Below the pieces are notes generated by a model. The model was not told the origin of the DNA. It saw nothing but the letters and a program-made list of their open reading frames with translations, and made no database searches. 64,000 nt of DNA from Candidatus Streptomyces philanthi. GTDB taxonomy: Bacteria; Actinomycetota; Actinomycetes; Streptomycetales; Streptomycetaceae. Below, in pieces: positions 56,888 through 64,000 of this stretch (position 1 is the stretch's first letter; each line of letters starts with the position of its first letter). The stretch is from NCBI GenBank assembly GCA_018114805.1, contig CP073042.1, positions 6,493,501-6,557,500 of the forward strand, written 5' to 3'. The position numbers were made by a program, and so were the translations under genes.

Positions 56888-57080
56888 TGCCGAGGCCGCC
56901 GAGCTGGCGCACGAGCGGGCAGCCGAGGAGCGGTGGGCGGCCGAAGGCCGGGTCGGAAGCTACCGACGCACAGTCGAGTTGTATTCGGCCGTGACGGTCG
57001 ACGGGTTGCTCGTGGACGCCTGGACGGCCGGAGCCTGCGTTGCCTTGTACGACGCGCTGAACGAGGGCAATCGGGAGTGA
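56887..57080 (+). pseudogene. small helical protein, frameshift just after the start
   Basis: The stop of the previous frame and an ATG at 56887 overlap (TGATG). The ATG frame is not protein-like, but one base off it reads EAAELAHERAAEERWAAEGR, VGSYRRTVELYSAVTVDGLL and VDAWTAGACVALYDALNEGN to TGA 57078-57080, a convincing helical protein of about 64 residues. A single indel after the start codon explains this. The stop overlaps the next ATG. Confidence 0.45.
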
Positions 57081-57352
57081 TGGCTCGCTATGCCCGTCGC
57101 CCAGCAGTGCGAGGTGGCCGTTCGGCTCGTCATGGGCGGCCGACGTTGAACGGTCGCAACTCCGTCACCTACTACTGGGCCTCGATCGAGTACGGGCGGG
57201 AGCGCTACGTCCAGGTCGTCAAAACCAAGAAGGGCGAGATCGAGGCCGAAGCGGCTGCCTGGGACTGGGGTCGGCGGAACCTGGCGCCAGCGGTCGTGAA
57301 CAGCGCCATCGTGCGCTATCTCGGGCGGTCTGAGCCCCGAGTTCAGTACTGA
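57080..57352 (+). CDS. hypothetical basic protein (possible DNA-binding)
   Basis: A 90-residue protein from ATG 57080. The first 30 residues (MARYARRPAVRGGRSARHGR) are strongly basic and probably bind nucleic acid. They are followed by VTYYWASIEYGRERYVQVVK and EIEAEAAAWDWGRRNLAPAV. No family was recognised. Overlap with the previous stop (TGATG) and 12 bp to the next gene place it in the same operon. Confidence 0.55.
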   Translation: MARYARRPAVRGGRSARHGRPTLNGRNSVTYYWASIEYGRERYVQVVKTKKGEIEAEAAAWDWGRRNLAPAVVNSAIVRYLGRSEPRVQY

Positions 57353-57364
57353 GAAGGGCAACAC

Positions 57365-57577
57365 ATGGACAAGTACGACAACGTCGAGCTGTGGCAGGCA
57401 CTCGCCGACGCGCTCAACGCGCTCGAAGACGCGGGGTACAGCGTGCAATTCGGGGACCGCAAGGACCCGGAGACCAACTGGTTGACGGCGCCCCACGCTT
57501 AACCGGGCAACCGGGCCAGCGGCGCCGAGGCCGCGTGGAGCAGCAAGCTCTCTCGCTGGATAGTCGAGCAACGCTGA
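57365..57577 (+). pseudogene. small hypothetical protein interrupted by an ochre codon
   Basis: ATG 57365 starts MDKYDNVELWQALADALNAL; after TNWLTAPHA the frame meets TAA 57500-57502 and then continues with PGNRASGAEAAWSSKLSRWI VEQR to TGA at 57577. The second part has the composition of real protein. About 70 codons in all. It is the last gene before a UUCG-capped hairpin. Confidence 0.45.
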
Positions 57578-57671
57578 GCGACAAGCACAACTGAACAGCA
57601 ACACCAGCCGAGCGGCCATCGACTGATGAGCCGCCTTCTTCATGCCCGCAGACGGTGCGGGGCCTTTGGTG

Positions 57672-57695
57672 GGGCCAGGTCTTCGGACCTGGCCC
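57672..57695 (+). terminator. UUCG-tetraloop hairpin between small genes and the Lsr2-BRCT gene
   Basis: GGGCCAGGTC-TTCG-GACCTGGCCC is a perfect 10 bp stem closed by an extra-stable UUCG loop, 95 bp after the preceding stop and 31 bp before ATG 57727. There is no T-run, so it may be a terminator or a stabilising 5' structure. Confidence 0.6.
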
Positions 57696-57726
57696 TCGCC
57701 ATGGGCGCTCGACAGAGAGGAGCAAC

Positions 57727-58479
57727 ATGATGAGCACCAACTGCCTGGGCTGCTCGGCCAAGGGCGAAGAGCGGTTGGCCGTGACCGTGATCGCAGTCGG
57801 GCACAGGGCCTGGGACCTGTGCAACGAACACGCGCAGAGGTTCAGCGGATACCTCGCCGAGCTGTTCACGACCGACGGCGCGGCTCCGACCGTTCGAACC
57901 CGCGGGAGCGTTGTCGTCACCGGCACGATCCCCGGGTACGAGCCGGAGGCCGCCAGCCGCGCACTGGAGAACAGCGGCTTTACGATCTTCGGGCACGTGA
58001 ACGAGACCACGGAGTTCATCGTCTGCGGCATCCGGCCCGTCCCGCACAAGGTGCGGGAGGCGCGGGAGGCCGGCACGGCGAGCCTGGACGCGACGATCGC
58101 TGGCCGGTTCAAGGACGCGGTGGCAAGCGGACGCTGGGTTGCCGAGGACGCCCTTCCCGAGGTCGTGGAGAAGCGCACGGCCGAAGAGGTCAGGGCGCAG
58201 GTCGAGAGGGAAGAGCGGTGGCGGGAAGAGAAAAGCCGGCGCCTGGAGGCTTCCCGTGTGGAGTGGGCCCGGGAATGCGCGGAGAAGGAGAAGCGTGAAA
58301 CCCGGCGCCTTGTCGAGGCGTCCCTGCCACCCGAGCTGAGCGAGGCCGAGAAGGTCCGCCAGTGGGCGCGCGAGCACGGCTTCACGGTCAGCAGCAAGGG
58401 GCGTGTTCCCGCCCATGTCCGTGTGGCGTACGCGAAGGCGCAGGAGGGCCAGGAGGCGCTTTCGGTGGTGTCCCGATGA
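57727..58479 (+). CDS. Lsr2-like DNA-binding domain fused to a BRCT domain and zinc ribbon
   Basis: A 250-residue protein from ATG 57727 with GAGGAG upstream. Residues 1-45 carry a C-x2-C ... C-x3-H pattern (NCLGCSAKGEERL, DLCNEHAQRF), probably a zinc site. Residues ~60-110 match a BRCT domain (VVVTGTIPGYEPEAASRALE, FTIFGHVNETTEFIVCG). A long charged coiled-coil-like stretch (AEEVRAQVEREERWREEKSR) leads to the C-terminal REHGFTVSSKGRVPAHVRVA, the RGR-containing AT-hook-like minor-groove motif of Lsr2 as SKGRVP. Lsr2 silences AT-rich foreign DNA; this element-borne variant may counteract or mimic it. Confidence 0.7.
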   Translation: MMSTNCLGCSAKGEERLAVTVIAVGHRAWDLCNEHAQRFSGYLAELFTTDGAAPTVRTRGSVVVTGTIPGYEPEAASRALENSGFTIFGHVNETTEFIVCGIRPVPHKVREAREAGTASLDATIAGRFKDAVASGRWVAEDALPEVVEKRTAEEVRAQVEREERWREEKSRRLEASRVEWARECAEKEKRETRRLVEASLPPELSEAEKVRQWAREHGFTVSSKGRVPAHVRVAYAKAQEGQEALSVVSR

Positions 58480-58673
58480 AGGAGTTCGATCCGCCGCGTC
58501 AGTGCACTGTCTGTGGCGACGACTTCGACGAAGTCCAAATGGCCTACGGCGACTGCCCGGTGTGCGAACAGTTCGTCTGTGAAGGGTGTGACGAGGGGTA
58601 CGACCCAGCCACTGGCCAGATGGTCTGCCCGGAACATGCGGCTGACCCCCGTGCTGCGGGGTGCACCGAATGA
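58476..58673 (+). CDS. small zinc-ribbon protein
   Basis: A 65-residue acidic protein starting ATG 58476, overlapping the Lsr2-BRCT stop (ATGA). It has C-x2-C (CTVCGDDFDE), C-x2-C...C-x2-C (GDCPVCEQFVCEGCDEGYD) and C-x2-H (MVCPEHAADP), so two zinc sites of rubredoxin/treble-clef type are likely. No catalytic residues are apparent. It overlaps the next gene by ATGA. Confidence 0.65.
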   Translation: MKEFDPPRQCTVCGDDFDEVQMAYGDCPVCEQFVCEGCDEGYDPATGQMVCPEHAADPRAAGCTE

Positions 58674-58999
58674 CGGGCGTACCCGCGCCGGAGGACATCG
58701 TCGTGCCGCCCTCCCGCCCGCTGCCCTGCGGCGGCCACCGCCTGGACGAGCGGCCGCCCGCCGGTGAGTTGGGGGCGATGTTCGCCAGGCCCGTTCCTGC
58801 CCGGGAGGTGCGGGGTGGGGACTGGGTGGTCGGCCTGGCCACCAGGCCGTTGCCGCACGGCTCCGACCGGTGGCGCCTTGGCCGAGTGCTGATGCGCAGC
58901 AACACCCAACGCCTGACCCGTATCGAAGCCCGCTTTCCGAGGGGGTGGTTCGTTTGGGAAGGCGACGCCGACACCCCCATCCCGGTCTACCGGCGATGA
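58670..58999 (+). CDS. hypothetical protein of the accessory operon
   Basis: A 109-residue protein from ATG 58670 (ATGA overlap). After a Pro-rich start (VPAPEDIVVPPSRPLPCGGH) it has a beta-rich core, AREVRGGDWVVGLATRPLPH and RVLMRSNTQRLTRIEARFPR with GWFVWEGDADTPIPVY. The composition suggests a small SH3-like or OB-like fold. No family was recognised. Confidence 0.55.
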   Translation: MTGVPAPEDIVVPPSRPLPCGGHRLDERPPAGELGAMFARPVPAREVRGGDWVVGLATRPLPHGSDRWRLGRVLMRSNTQRLTRIEARFPRGWFVWEGDADTPIPVYRR

Positions 59000-59031
59000 C
59001 TCTGCCCCCGAAACACAGAAGATGAGGAACC

Positions 59032-60415
59032 ATGCCCAGCGCTTTCGAGCAGATGAAGTACGGGCCCATCGGTGAGAAGGTGGCTGCCAACATCGACCAG
59101 ACAGAAGCCTATCCGGTCGCCTTGTACGCCGTGGTACTCGCCCTGTACTCCTCCGCCTTCGGCGGCAAGGTCTACTTGGAGAACGGCCGGCCCGTCGCCG
59201 TGTGGACGGTGCTCGTCGGCCCATCTGCAGCAGGTCGTAAGGGCACGGCCTACCGCGTCGGCCGGGCCCTCGTGTCGCCGGCGATCGGCAGCTTCCTGGA
59301 CGCCCGTACCAAACGAGGCATCTCCTCGGGGCCCTCGCTGGTGAACACGCTCTATTTCGATCGAGCTTGAGTCCGCCAACACCGAAGGTGGAGTCGACGG
59401 GCGCGCGATGATCTTCGAGCACGAGTGGCGCGGCATCCTCAAGCGCAGCCGCAGGTGCCCTACGTTCACCGAGCAGATGTGCGTGGCCTGGGACGGCGAA
59501 CCCTTGTCGAACCTGACGAAAGGGAAGAACGGCCAGTGGGACGAGCAGGTGGTGTACGAGCCGAAGATGGGCTTCCACGCGCACATCACCCCCGGCTCCT
59601 GGCACCAGTACGTACGCCTGGAGGACGCGCTCGGCGGGATCTGCAACCGCATGCTCCCCGTCCTGGTGCACAAGTCGAAGAGCCTCCCGTACAACCACCG
59701 TCCCCGGTGGCAGCATGACCCGCGGCTGAAGGACGCGTACCGGTGGGCCAGCGAGAAACGCCGGGTCATCACCTTCAGCGCGGATGCCGGACGCCGGTAC
59801 GACCAGATCCGCGCGACCATCGATAACAAGCTGGAAGGGCTGCCGGAGCACCTGTCCTGCTACTTCGAACGGGCAGCAGAACAGGTTCACCGGGTCGCAG
59901 CGGTGCTTACCCTCTCCGAGAAGAAGACGAAGATCAACAAGAAAGCGCTCGAAGCCGCCTGGGCGTTCGTCGCGTTCTCGATGACCAGCGTCGAACGGTT
60001 GGTCACCGAGGCCAGTCAAGGTACGAAGGTGAAGAGCCTCCGGGAAGCGATCCGGGAAGTACTGGAGCGTAACGGCGGGGAAGCCAGCTCGACGCTCATG
60101 CTCCGCTCACTCCAGGCGCGCACCAACGCGGCCGGCTTGCGCGAAGAAGTCGACCAGATGGATGACGTCGAGTACTTTAAGGGCAAGTCCCCTGCCCCCG
60201 GCCCGAAGCCGATCATGTACCGCCTCATCCCCGACGGCGCGAAGGCTGGGAAACCCCAGAGAACCGAGATACCCAGTCAGCGAGCACCCCTCAAGCTGGT
60301 GGCGCAGGACCTGGCCAGCGTTGCGCAGAAGCGGCCGGCCCCCAAGAAGGCCGTCCCTTCCGAACCGGTGCCAGAGAAGGCCTCGGCGGCTAATCCCTTC
60401 GCCGCGCTGCTGTGA
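59032..60415 (+). pseudogene. DUF3987-type replication ATPase, one-base insertion
   Basis: ATG 59032 starts MPSAFEQMKYGPIGEKVAAN. The P-loop-like motif VLVGPSAAGRKGTAYRVGRA (G-x4-GRKG-T) is characteristic of DUF3987 proteins of actinobacterial phages and plasmids, thought to act as helicase/primase-associated ATPases. An extra G near 59359 (expected TLYFIELESANTEGGVDGRA) breaks the frame; the rest, MIFEHEWRGILKRSRRCPTF, HAHITPGSWHQYVRLEDALG, VLTLSEKKTKINKKALEAAW and a C-terminal winged-helix-like SLREAIREVLERNGGEASS, continues to 60415. About 460 codons. Confidence 0.7.
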
Positions 60416-60453
60416 ACCACTCGGTGCGGCGTCGAACCACTCGGTGCGGCCTC
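60414..60453. repeat. perfect-core 20 bp tandem duplication at a gene boundary
   Basis: Two adjacent 20-base units (60414-60433 and 60434-60453) with the shared core GAACCACTCGGTGCGGC; the last bases differ (GTC against CTC). It spans the stop of the DUF3987 gene and the start of the next frame. Confidence 0.85.
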
Positions 60454-60824
60454 GGCCCGAAGGCCGTTGGCAGTGCACCACGTGCCGAGCCGCCTTCCTC
60501 TCTCAGGAGGCGGCTCGGCGGGCGCGCTTCTCCTGCCCCGGGGAAGCCCTTGCCCACGGGCTCCCCGGCACCCGCGAGCACCTGCTGTACCCCCGCGACC
60601 TCGACCGCAGGTGCGAGGCGTGGAACTGCCCGGACGCCGACAACGGGTGCCCAGGCTGGCACGGCCCCGACCCGTACTGCGACTCACACACCTGCCGCCT
60701 GTGCTGCCACGACTGCGACTGCCAGGTGTGCGACGGAGTGGTCCAGGCCCCGAAGCTGCACCTCGTTGACGACATCCCGAGCACGAACTGCAACAGACTC
60801 CGAGACGAAAGAAGGCGAAGATGA
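60444..60824 (+). CDS. Cys-rich hypothetical protein
   Basis: A 126-residue protein from GTG 60444 (inside the second copy of the tandem duplication). It has an N-terminal C2-type motif WQCTTCRAAFLSQEAARRAR, then CEAWNCPDADNGCPGW and CDSHTCRLCCHDCDCQVC, i.e. about 14 cysteines in 55 residues, suggesting several zinc sites. The tail is RLRDERRRR. No known family. It overlaps the next ATG by 4 bp. Confidence 0.55.
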   Translation: MRPRPEGRWQCTTCRAAFLSQEAARRARFSCPGEALAHGLPGTREHLLYPRDLDRRCEAWNCPDADNGCPGWHGPDPYCDSHTCRLCCHDCDCQVCDGVVQAPKLHLVDDIPSTNCNRLRDERRRR

Positions 60825-61165
60825 CTGCGAACCTCGAAGAGTCGCTGGCCGCACTGAGCCCCGGCGACCCTGTGGTCGCCCAATGCGTGGGGCCGGGAGG
60901 CACGAGCGTCACCCGAGAAGGCACGTTGCTGGCGCCCCCGAAGCCAGCTACCGCGCAAGTGGACGGGAAGAGAGTGAAGGGTTGGCGGCTGTTCGTAGGG
61001 CCCGTGGGCACTCCGACAAACCAGCGGTCTACCTGGGTCACGCTCGTCCCAGGCACCGGGTCCGTCGAGCGGGCCGAGGCGCCGACGAGGCCGACAGGGT
61101 GGAGGAACGAGGAAGTGCGGGACCTTCCGGGCCTGCGCGCGGACGGACGCGGCGTCCGAATTTGA
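60821..61165 (+). CDS. hypothetical beta-rich protein
   Basis: A 114-residue protein from ATG 60821 (ATGA overlap). MTANLEESLAALSPGDPVVA, REGTLLAPPKPATAQVDGKR and GWRLFVGPVGTPTNQRSTWV describe a beta-barrel-like core; the tail (APTRPTGWRNEEVRDLPGLR) is basic. No family was recognised. The gene lies in the same overlapping series as its neighbours. Confidence 0.55.
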   Translation: MTANLEESLAALSPGDPVVAQCVGPGGTSVTREGTLLAPPKPATAQVDGKRVKGWRLFVGPVGTPTNQRSTWVTLVPGTGSVERAEAPTRPTGWRNEEVRDLPGLRADGRGVRI

Positions 61166-61191
61166 AAGGCGGAGCCCGTTCAACCGAGCCG

Positions 61192-61480
<289 letters not shown>

Positions 61481-61484
<4 letters not shown>

Positions 61485-61527
61485 TCGGCCGCCGCCCCCA
61501 CTGACAGTGGGGGCGGCGGCCGATCAG
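61481..61527. terminator. 23 bp perfect palindrome overlapping a stop codon
   Basis: CTGATCGGCCGCCGCCCCCA continues to CTG (61481-61503) and is exactly complementary to 61505-61527, with a single base between the arms. It starts at the stop codon of the previous gene and ends at the ribosome site of the next (AGGAGG). It is probably a bidirectional-looking terminator of exceptional length. Confidence 0.75.
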
Positions 61528-61541
61528 CAGGAGGAATCCAC

Positions 61542-61711
61542 GTGAATGAGACTGGAGGCTCGCCGCCCGTGTGTCGGGACCAGCACCACGGCGGGTGCGC
61601 GGGCGAGACCACGTACAGAGAAGACCTCGCGAGCGTCGGAGTGCCCGCGTTCTCCGGTGCGACCAGCACCATGCGATGGCGCTCGAACGGGCGGAGAAGC
61701 AGCACGGTTAG
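61542..61711 (+). pseudogene. small His/Cys-containing protein, frameshifted
   Basis: GTG 61542 follows AGGAGG. VNETGGSPPVCRDQHHGGCA and GETTYREDLASVGVPA begin the frame, but towards the end another frame reads DQHHAMALERAEKQHG and stops at TAG 61711, a typical helical end. One indel in between is likely (about 55 codons). The uninterrupted first frame would run to 61823 through the terminator at 61740, which is unlikely. No family was recognised. Confidence 0.4.
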
Positions 61712-61739
61712 TTTCCTCTCGGGCGCAGAAGCCGAAAAG

Positions 61740-61774
61740 GCCCCCGGCCGTCCCGTGAAGGGACAGCCGGGGGC
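61740..61774. terminator. hairpin between convergent accessory genes
   Basis: GCCCCCGGCCGTCCC (61740-61754) pairs with GGGACAGCCGGGGGC (61760-61774), 14 of 15 positions plus a wobble, with a 5-base loop. It separates the plus-strand small genes from the minus-strand secreted-protein gene. Confidence 0.7.
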
Positions 61775-61826
61775 TGTAGGCCCCGAGAGGCTACGTCGAC
61801 GTACGTCCGCGAACCACCCCTGAGCC

Positions 61827-62363
61827 TTAGCTCAGCAGCGGTTCTAAGCCCCCAACGTCCGTTGCCGTGGTCGATACTGCACCAGAAGCCGCTGCCACTG
61901 ACCCATACCGAGACGGCACGACGAGCACCGTCCTTCGTCGCATCGTGAGTGTCGTCAGCTTTGCCGTTGTGCGGCATCTCCCTCCACTTGCCGGAGTTCG
62001 GCCAGGCGTGCCACATCGTGCGGTTCGGGGCGGTCCGAAGCTTTCCGGGCACGACGAGGACCACTTCACGTCCAAGATACCTGAATTGTCGCGTAAGGTG
62101 CCCTTGTAGGTGTATCGGTAGGCGCTCCAACTGGCCGTCCCTACCCCGTCTCCACGCAGCGAGACGGTAGTAACGGCTTCCGGCGAGGAGCCGGTCGCCA
62201 CCAGGGCCCGCTTGGCTACTTGCTCCTCTCGATCAACGGCAGCAACGCCAGACGTCTTCGCAGAGGTCGGAGGCGAGGTGGCTTGGGCCGCAGCGCCTAT
62301 GGAGAGGCCCACGGCCAGCGTGGCGGCCGTGAGCGCTGAGAGAGTTTTGGTGCGATTGAGCAC
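61827..62363 (-). pseudogene. secreted hypothetical protein, frameshifted
   Basis: GTG 62363 has GGGGGAAG upstream. The N-terminus VLNRTKTLSALTAATLAVGL and SIGAAAQA is a Sec signal peptide with an Ala-x-Ala-like cleavage site. The mature part (KGTLRDNSGILDVKWSSSCP) continues only after a frameshift near 62040 into TMWHAWPNSGKWREMPHNGK, GARRAVSVWVSGSGFWCSID and HGNGRWG; the end is ambiguous between a stop at 61827 and one in the second frame at 61708. The GFWCS and early Cys could form a disulfide. An extracellular small protein of unknown role. Confidence 0.5.
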
Positions 62364-62685
62364 GATGCTTCCCCCATGGTCGTTGTGCGAGTGTTCGAGG
62401 CAAGAGTCCACCACCCCTCTCAGCTCAGAGCCAGCGCCGCCGAACTTCTTGATTGCTGAACAAGACGGCCTCTAATCGGACTCACGCCACCGGTGCCCTA
62501 CCAGCCCGACTAACCGCCCTCCCATCTCATCCCGGAGCGCACGAGCAACTAGTGGCCACTTTCGCAACAGGTATTTGGCGGCCAGTCGCAAACAAATGGC
62601 GAAGAACCGCTCTATGTGCCTACACCACTCAACTCAGTCGCCCAAGCCCTCCCGCCTTGTCTCCGCTCCGAGGCGGCCAGATTCG

Positions 62686-62994
62686 TCAGGGTCGCCGATG
62701 GACGTAGTAGCGCACGCACCTCGGGTCGTCCTCGTATCGGCCGGAAAGATGGTGGTCGCTGACATCGAGCTGCTTGTGCAACTCGGTGGGCGCAGCGTTC
62801 GGATAGGGCTCGTACAGGGCCTGGCGGGTCTTGCCGTTCTCTACTCGCTGGGCCACCTCGCCGACGCCGAGTAGAGCAGCGACCACGGCCGTCAGGCCGT
62901 ACCAGTCGATGTCCGGGAAACGGGCGACGAGCAGCGGCACGAGGGCCGCGAGTACGGCGGTGATGCGGACCGCGTGTGTGCGGAAGAAGATCAT
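62686..62994 (-). CDS. holin-like small membrane protein
   Basis: A 102-residue protein from ATG 62994. Residues 7-22 (HAVRITAVLAALVPLLVARF) and 32-46 (GLTAVVAALLGVGEVAQRVE) are two hydrophobic segments followed by a charged, His-containing tail (YEDDPRCVRYYVHRRP). This layout and the VAALLGVGEVAQRVENGKT phrase recur in Streptomyces phage and prophage genomes next to endolysins, so it is probably the holin that lets the endolysin at 63013 reach the wall. It lies 18 bp after that gene. Confidence 0.65.
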   Translation of the reverse strand: MIFFRTHAVRITAVLAALVPLLVARFPDIDWYGLTAVVAALLGVGEVAQRVENGKTRQALYEPYPNAAPTELHKQLDVSDHHLSGRYEDDPRCVRYYVHRRP

Positions 62995-63012
62995 GTAGCT
63001 CCTATTGATTCA

Positions 63013-64000
63013 TTACTTCATGAGACGGGCCCAGGTCTCCGGCCCCGGGTAGCCGTCGGCGGATTTGCCGCTCCACCCCTGGGCGCGCTGGAAGGCACGG
63101 ACCGCGGCGCGGTCGGAGCTGGTCCAGCGAGGCCCGGGGCCGATGGCGTAGGCGTGGCCGAAGCCCTTGCGGACGAGGGCCTGGCCGAGCGCGGTGACGT
63201 GTTGGTTCACCTGGCCCGGCCGGAACTTGGCGGCGCCGGGGAACGCGGGCGCTTTCGGCTTGCTCGGCCGGCTGGGCTGGGGCGGTCGGGCCGGCGCCTT
63301 GTCCGGGACGGTGACCTTGTCGCCGGGGTGGATGACGTCGGGGTTCTTGATCTGCGGGTTCAGGCCGATCACGGTCGCGAGGGACACTCCGGCCGCCGCC
63401 GCGATCGTCGCGAGGGACTGGCCGGCCTTCACGACGACCGCCCTGGCCCTACCGGCCGGTGGCTTCGAGCTGCCTGCGGGTGCTGTCGCTGTCACCTTGT
63501 AGGTGAAGCCCCCCTTGCCCTGCTTGGCGGGGTCCGCTGTGACGATGTCCTCGGCGTACGAGGGGAGGCCGTAGCCGTGGACATACGCGTCCCGGCGGCG
63601 CCGCTTGCGGGCCATCACCTTGTTCCCGTTGGCTGTTCCCGTTGGCGCTGTTGGTCAACGAGGTGTTGCCCTCGTAGGTGTAGATGTAGGTGTTGTCGTA
63701 GGCGTAGCAGATTCTCGTGTGGGTGCTGCCGGTCGGGCCGTAGATCACCTGGGCTCCGACAGCCGGGTAGGTGCTCCACCACGACCGCTTCTTGAACCAC
63801 TGCATCGCGGAATGCACGCTGGCGGTACGAGGGAACAGGTCGGCGACGCCGGCCTTCATCGCGACCCAGCTCACCCAAGTGGCTCACCATGGCTGGTAGT
63901 TCGACCATTCCAGGCCGGGCACCTGCCCCGAGTACTTCTGGTGGCCCGAAGGCCGCTCGCCCGGCGCGCGCTGAGCGCGATAGCCGACCTCGCCCTTGGC
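63013..64000 (-). pseudogene. CHAP-LysM-peptidoglycan-binding endolysin, 5' end outside the window, stop and frameshift
   Basis: The frame enters from the right edge with GHQKYSGQVPGLEWSNYQPW and meets TGA 63884-63886 exactly where the CHAP nucleophile Cys is expected, then continues ATWVSWVAMKAGVADLFPRT, VGAQVIYGPTGSTHTRICYA (catalytic His) and YIYTYEGNTSLTNSANGN. A 13 bp tandem duplication (63621-63646) shifts the frame; the second part has MARKRRRRDAYVHGYGLPSY, a LysM domain (VVVKAGQSLATIAAAAGVSL) and a C-terminal peptidoglycan-binding domain (QGWSGKSADGYPGPETWARL) ending at 63013. CHAP enzymes cut peptide cross-bridges or amide bonds in the wall. It is paired with a holin-like gene. Confidence 0.8.
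63621..63646. repeat. perfect 13 bp tandem duplication that frameshifts the endolysin gene
   Basis: TGTTCCCGTTGGC is present twice head to tail (63621-63633, 63634-63646). Removing one copy joins the CHAP frame to the LysM frame (SANGN-KVMARKRR on the minus strand). Confidence 0.95.

Noticed and set aside
63884..63886. Opal codon at the CHAP Cys as selenocysteine
   Set aside because: No SECIS-like structure was recognised, CHAP enzymes are not known selenoproteins, and nonsense or read error is simpler given the other stops.

Overview
The window looks like a Streptomyces (or close relative) chromosome. It is very GC-rich with strong G/C third-position bias, frequent GTG starts, tightly overlapping ATGA/GTGA operons, and families typical of the genus (SCO6745-type HTH_67 protein, LPFR small protein, XRE+DUF397+HATPase trios, DUF5941-linked CDP-alcohol transferase, a complete hopanoid cluster). 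From memory, the order idi - zitB-like exporter - CDP-alcohol/teichoic-like cluster - hopanoid cluster matches the S. coelicolor SCO6750-SCO6771 neighbourhood; this was not checked by search.

Layout. 0-12.7 kb: the start of a D-amino-acid oxidase gene, two ABC-F ATPases, an HD-domain protein, an epoxide hydrolase, Tex, small conserved proteins, an enoyl-CoA hydratase and a HATPase. 12.6-15.6 kb: idi, a CDF zinc exporter with a possible Zur box, and galE. 15.8-23.0 kb: a seven-gene plus-strand operon (two CDP-alcohol phosphotransferases, a nucleotidyltransferase, a glycerol-1-phosphate-dehydrogenase-like enzyme, GT2, and a TagGH-like ABC exporter) that probably builds and exports a polyol-phosphate cell-surface polymer. 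23.5-34.7 kb: a broken TetR gene, then the hopanoid operon hpnC-hpnD-small ORF-hpnE-polyprenyl synthase-shc-hpnG-hpnH-hpnO, which turns isoprenoid precursors into hopene and extended aminohopanoids. The ispG and dxs copies I remember from this cluster in S. coelicolor are absent. 34.7-39.4 kb: a protein tyrosine phosphatase, an SGNH hydrolase, an XRE/DUF397/HATPase regulatory trio and a SAM methyltransferase. 39.4-44.6 kb: an STM4011-STM4012-STM4013-STM4014 cluster (two radical SAM proteins, a sulfatase-like hydrolase, a truncated ATP-grasp-like protein) facing a DUF6745-like gene. 44.7-46.2 kb: an MBL-fold hydrolase, the last core-like gene.

From about 46 kb the sequence becomes accessory and lower in GC. 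It holds a decayed type I-E-like CRISPR array without cas genes, a graspetide-type RiPP locus (tgmA precursor, tgmB ATP-grasp ligase, tgmC methyltransferase) below a small-gene/HATPase operon that diverges from an XRE-TPR regulator, a 1.4 kb gene-poor repeat-containing stretch, a run of small phage/plasmid-type genes including an Lsr2-BRCT fusion and a DUF3987-type replication ATPase, and at the right edge a secreted protein, a holin-like protein and a CHAP-LysM endolysin read on the minus strand.

The most striking global property is damage. At least 20 genes carry single frameshifts (many at short G/C runs), about ten carry in-frame stops, several catalytic residues are replaced (Walker A Gly, Rossmann Gly, a radical-SAM Cys, the CHAP Cys), and five perfect 13-22 bp tandem duplications are present, two of them clearly gene-breaking. 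Either the assembly has a high error rate or the strain has accumulated many null mutations. Disrupted genes are typed as pseudogenes, and this ambiguity applies to all of them.
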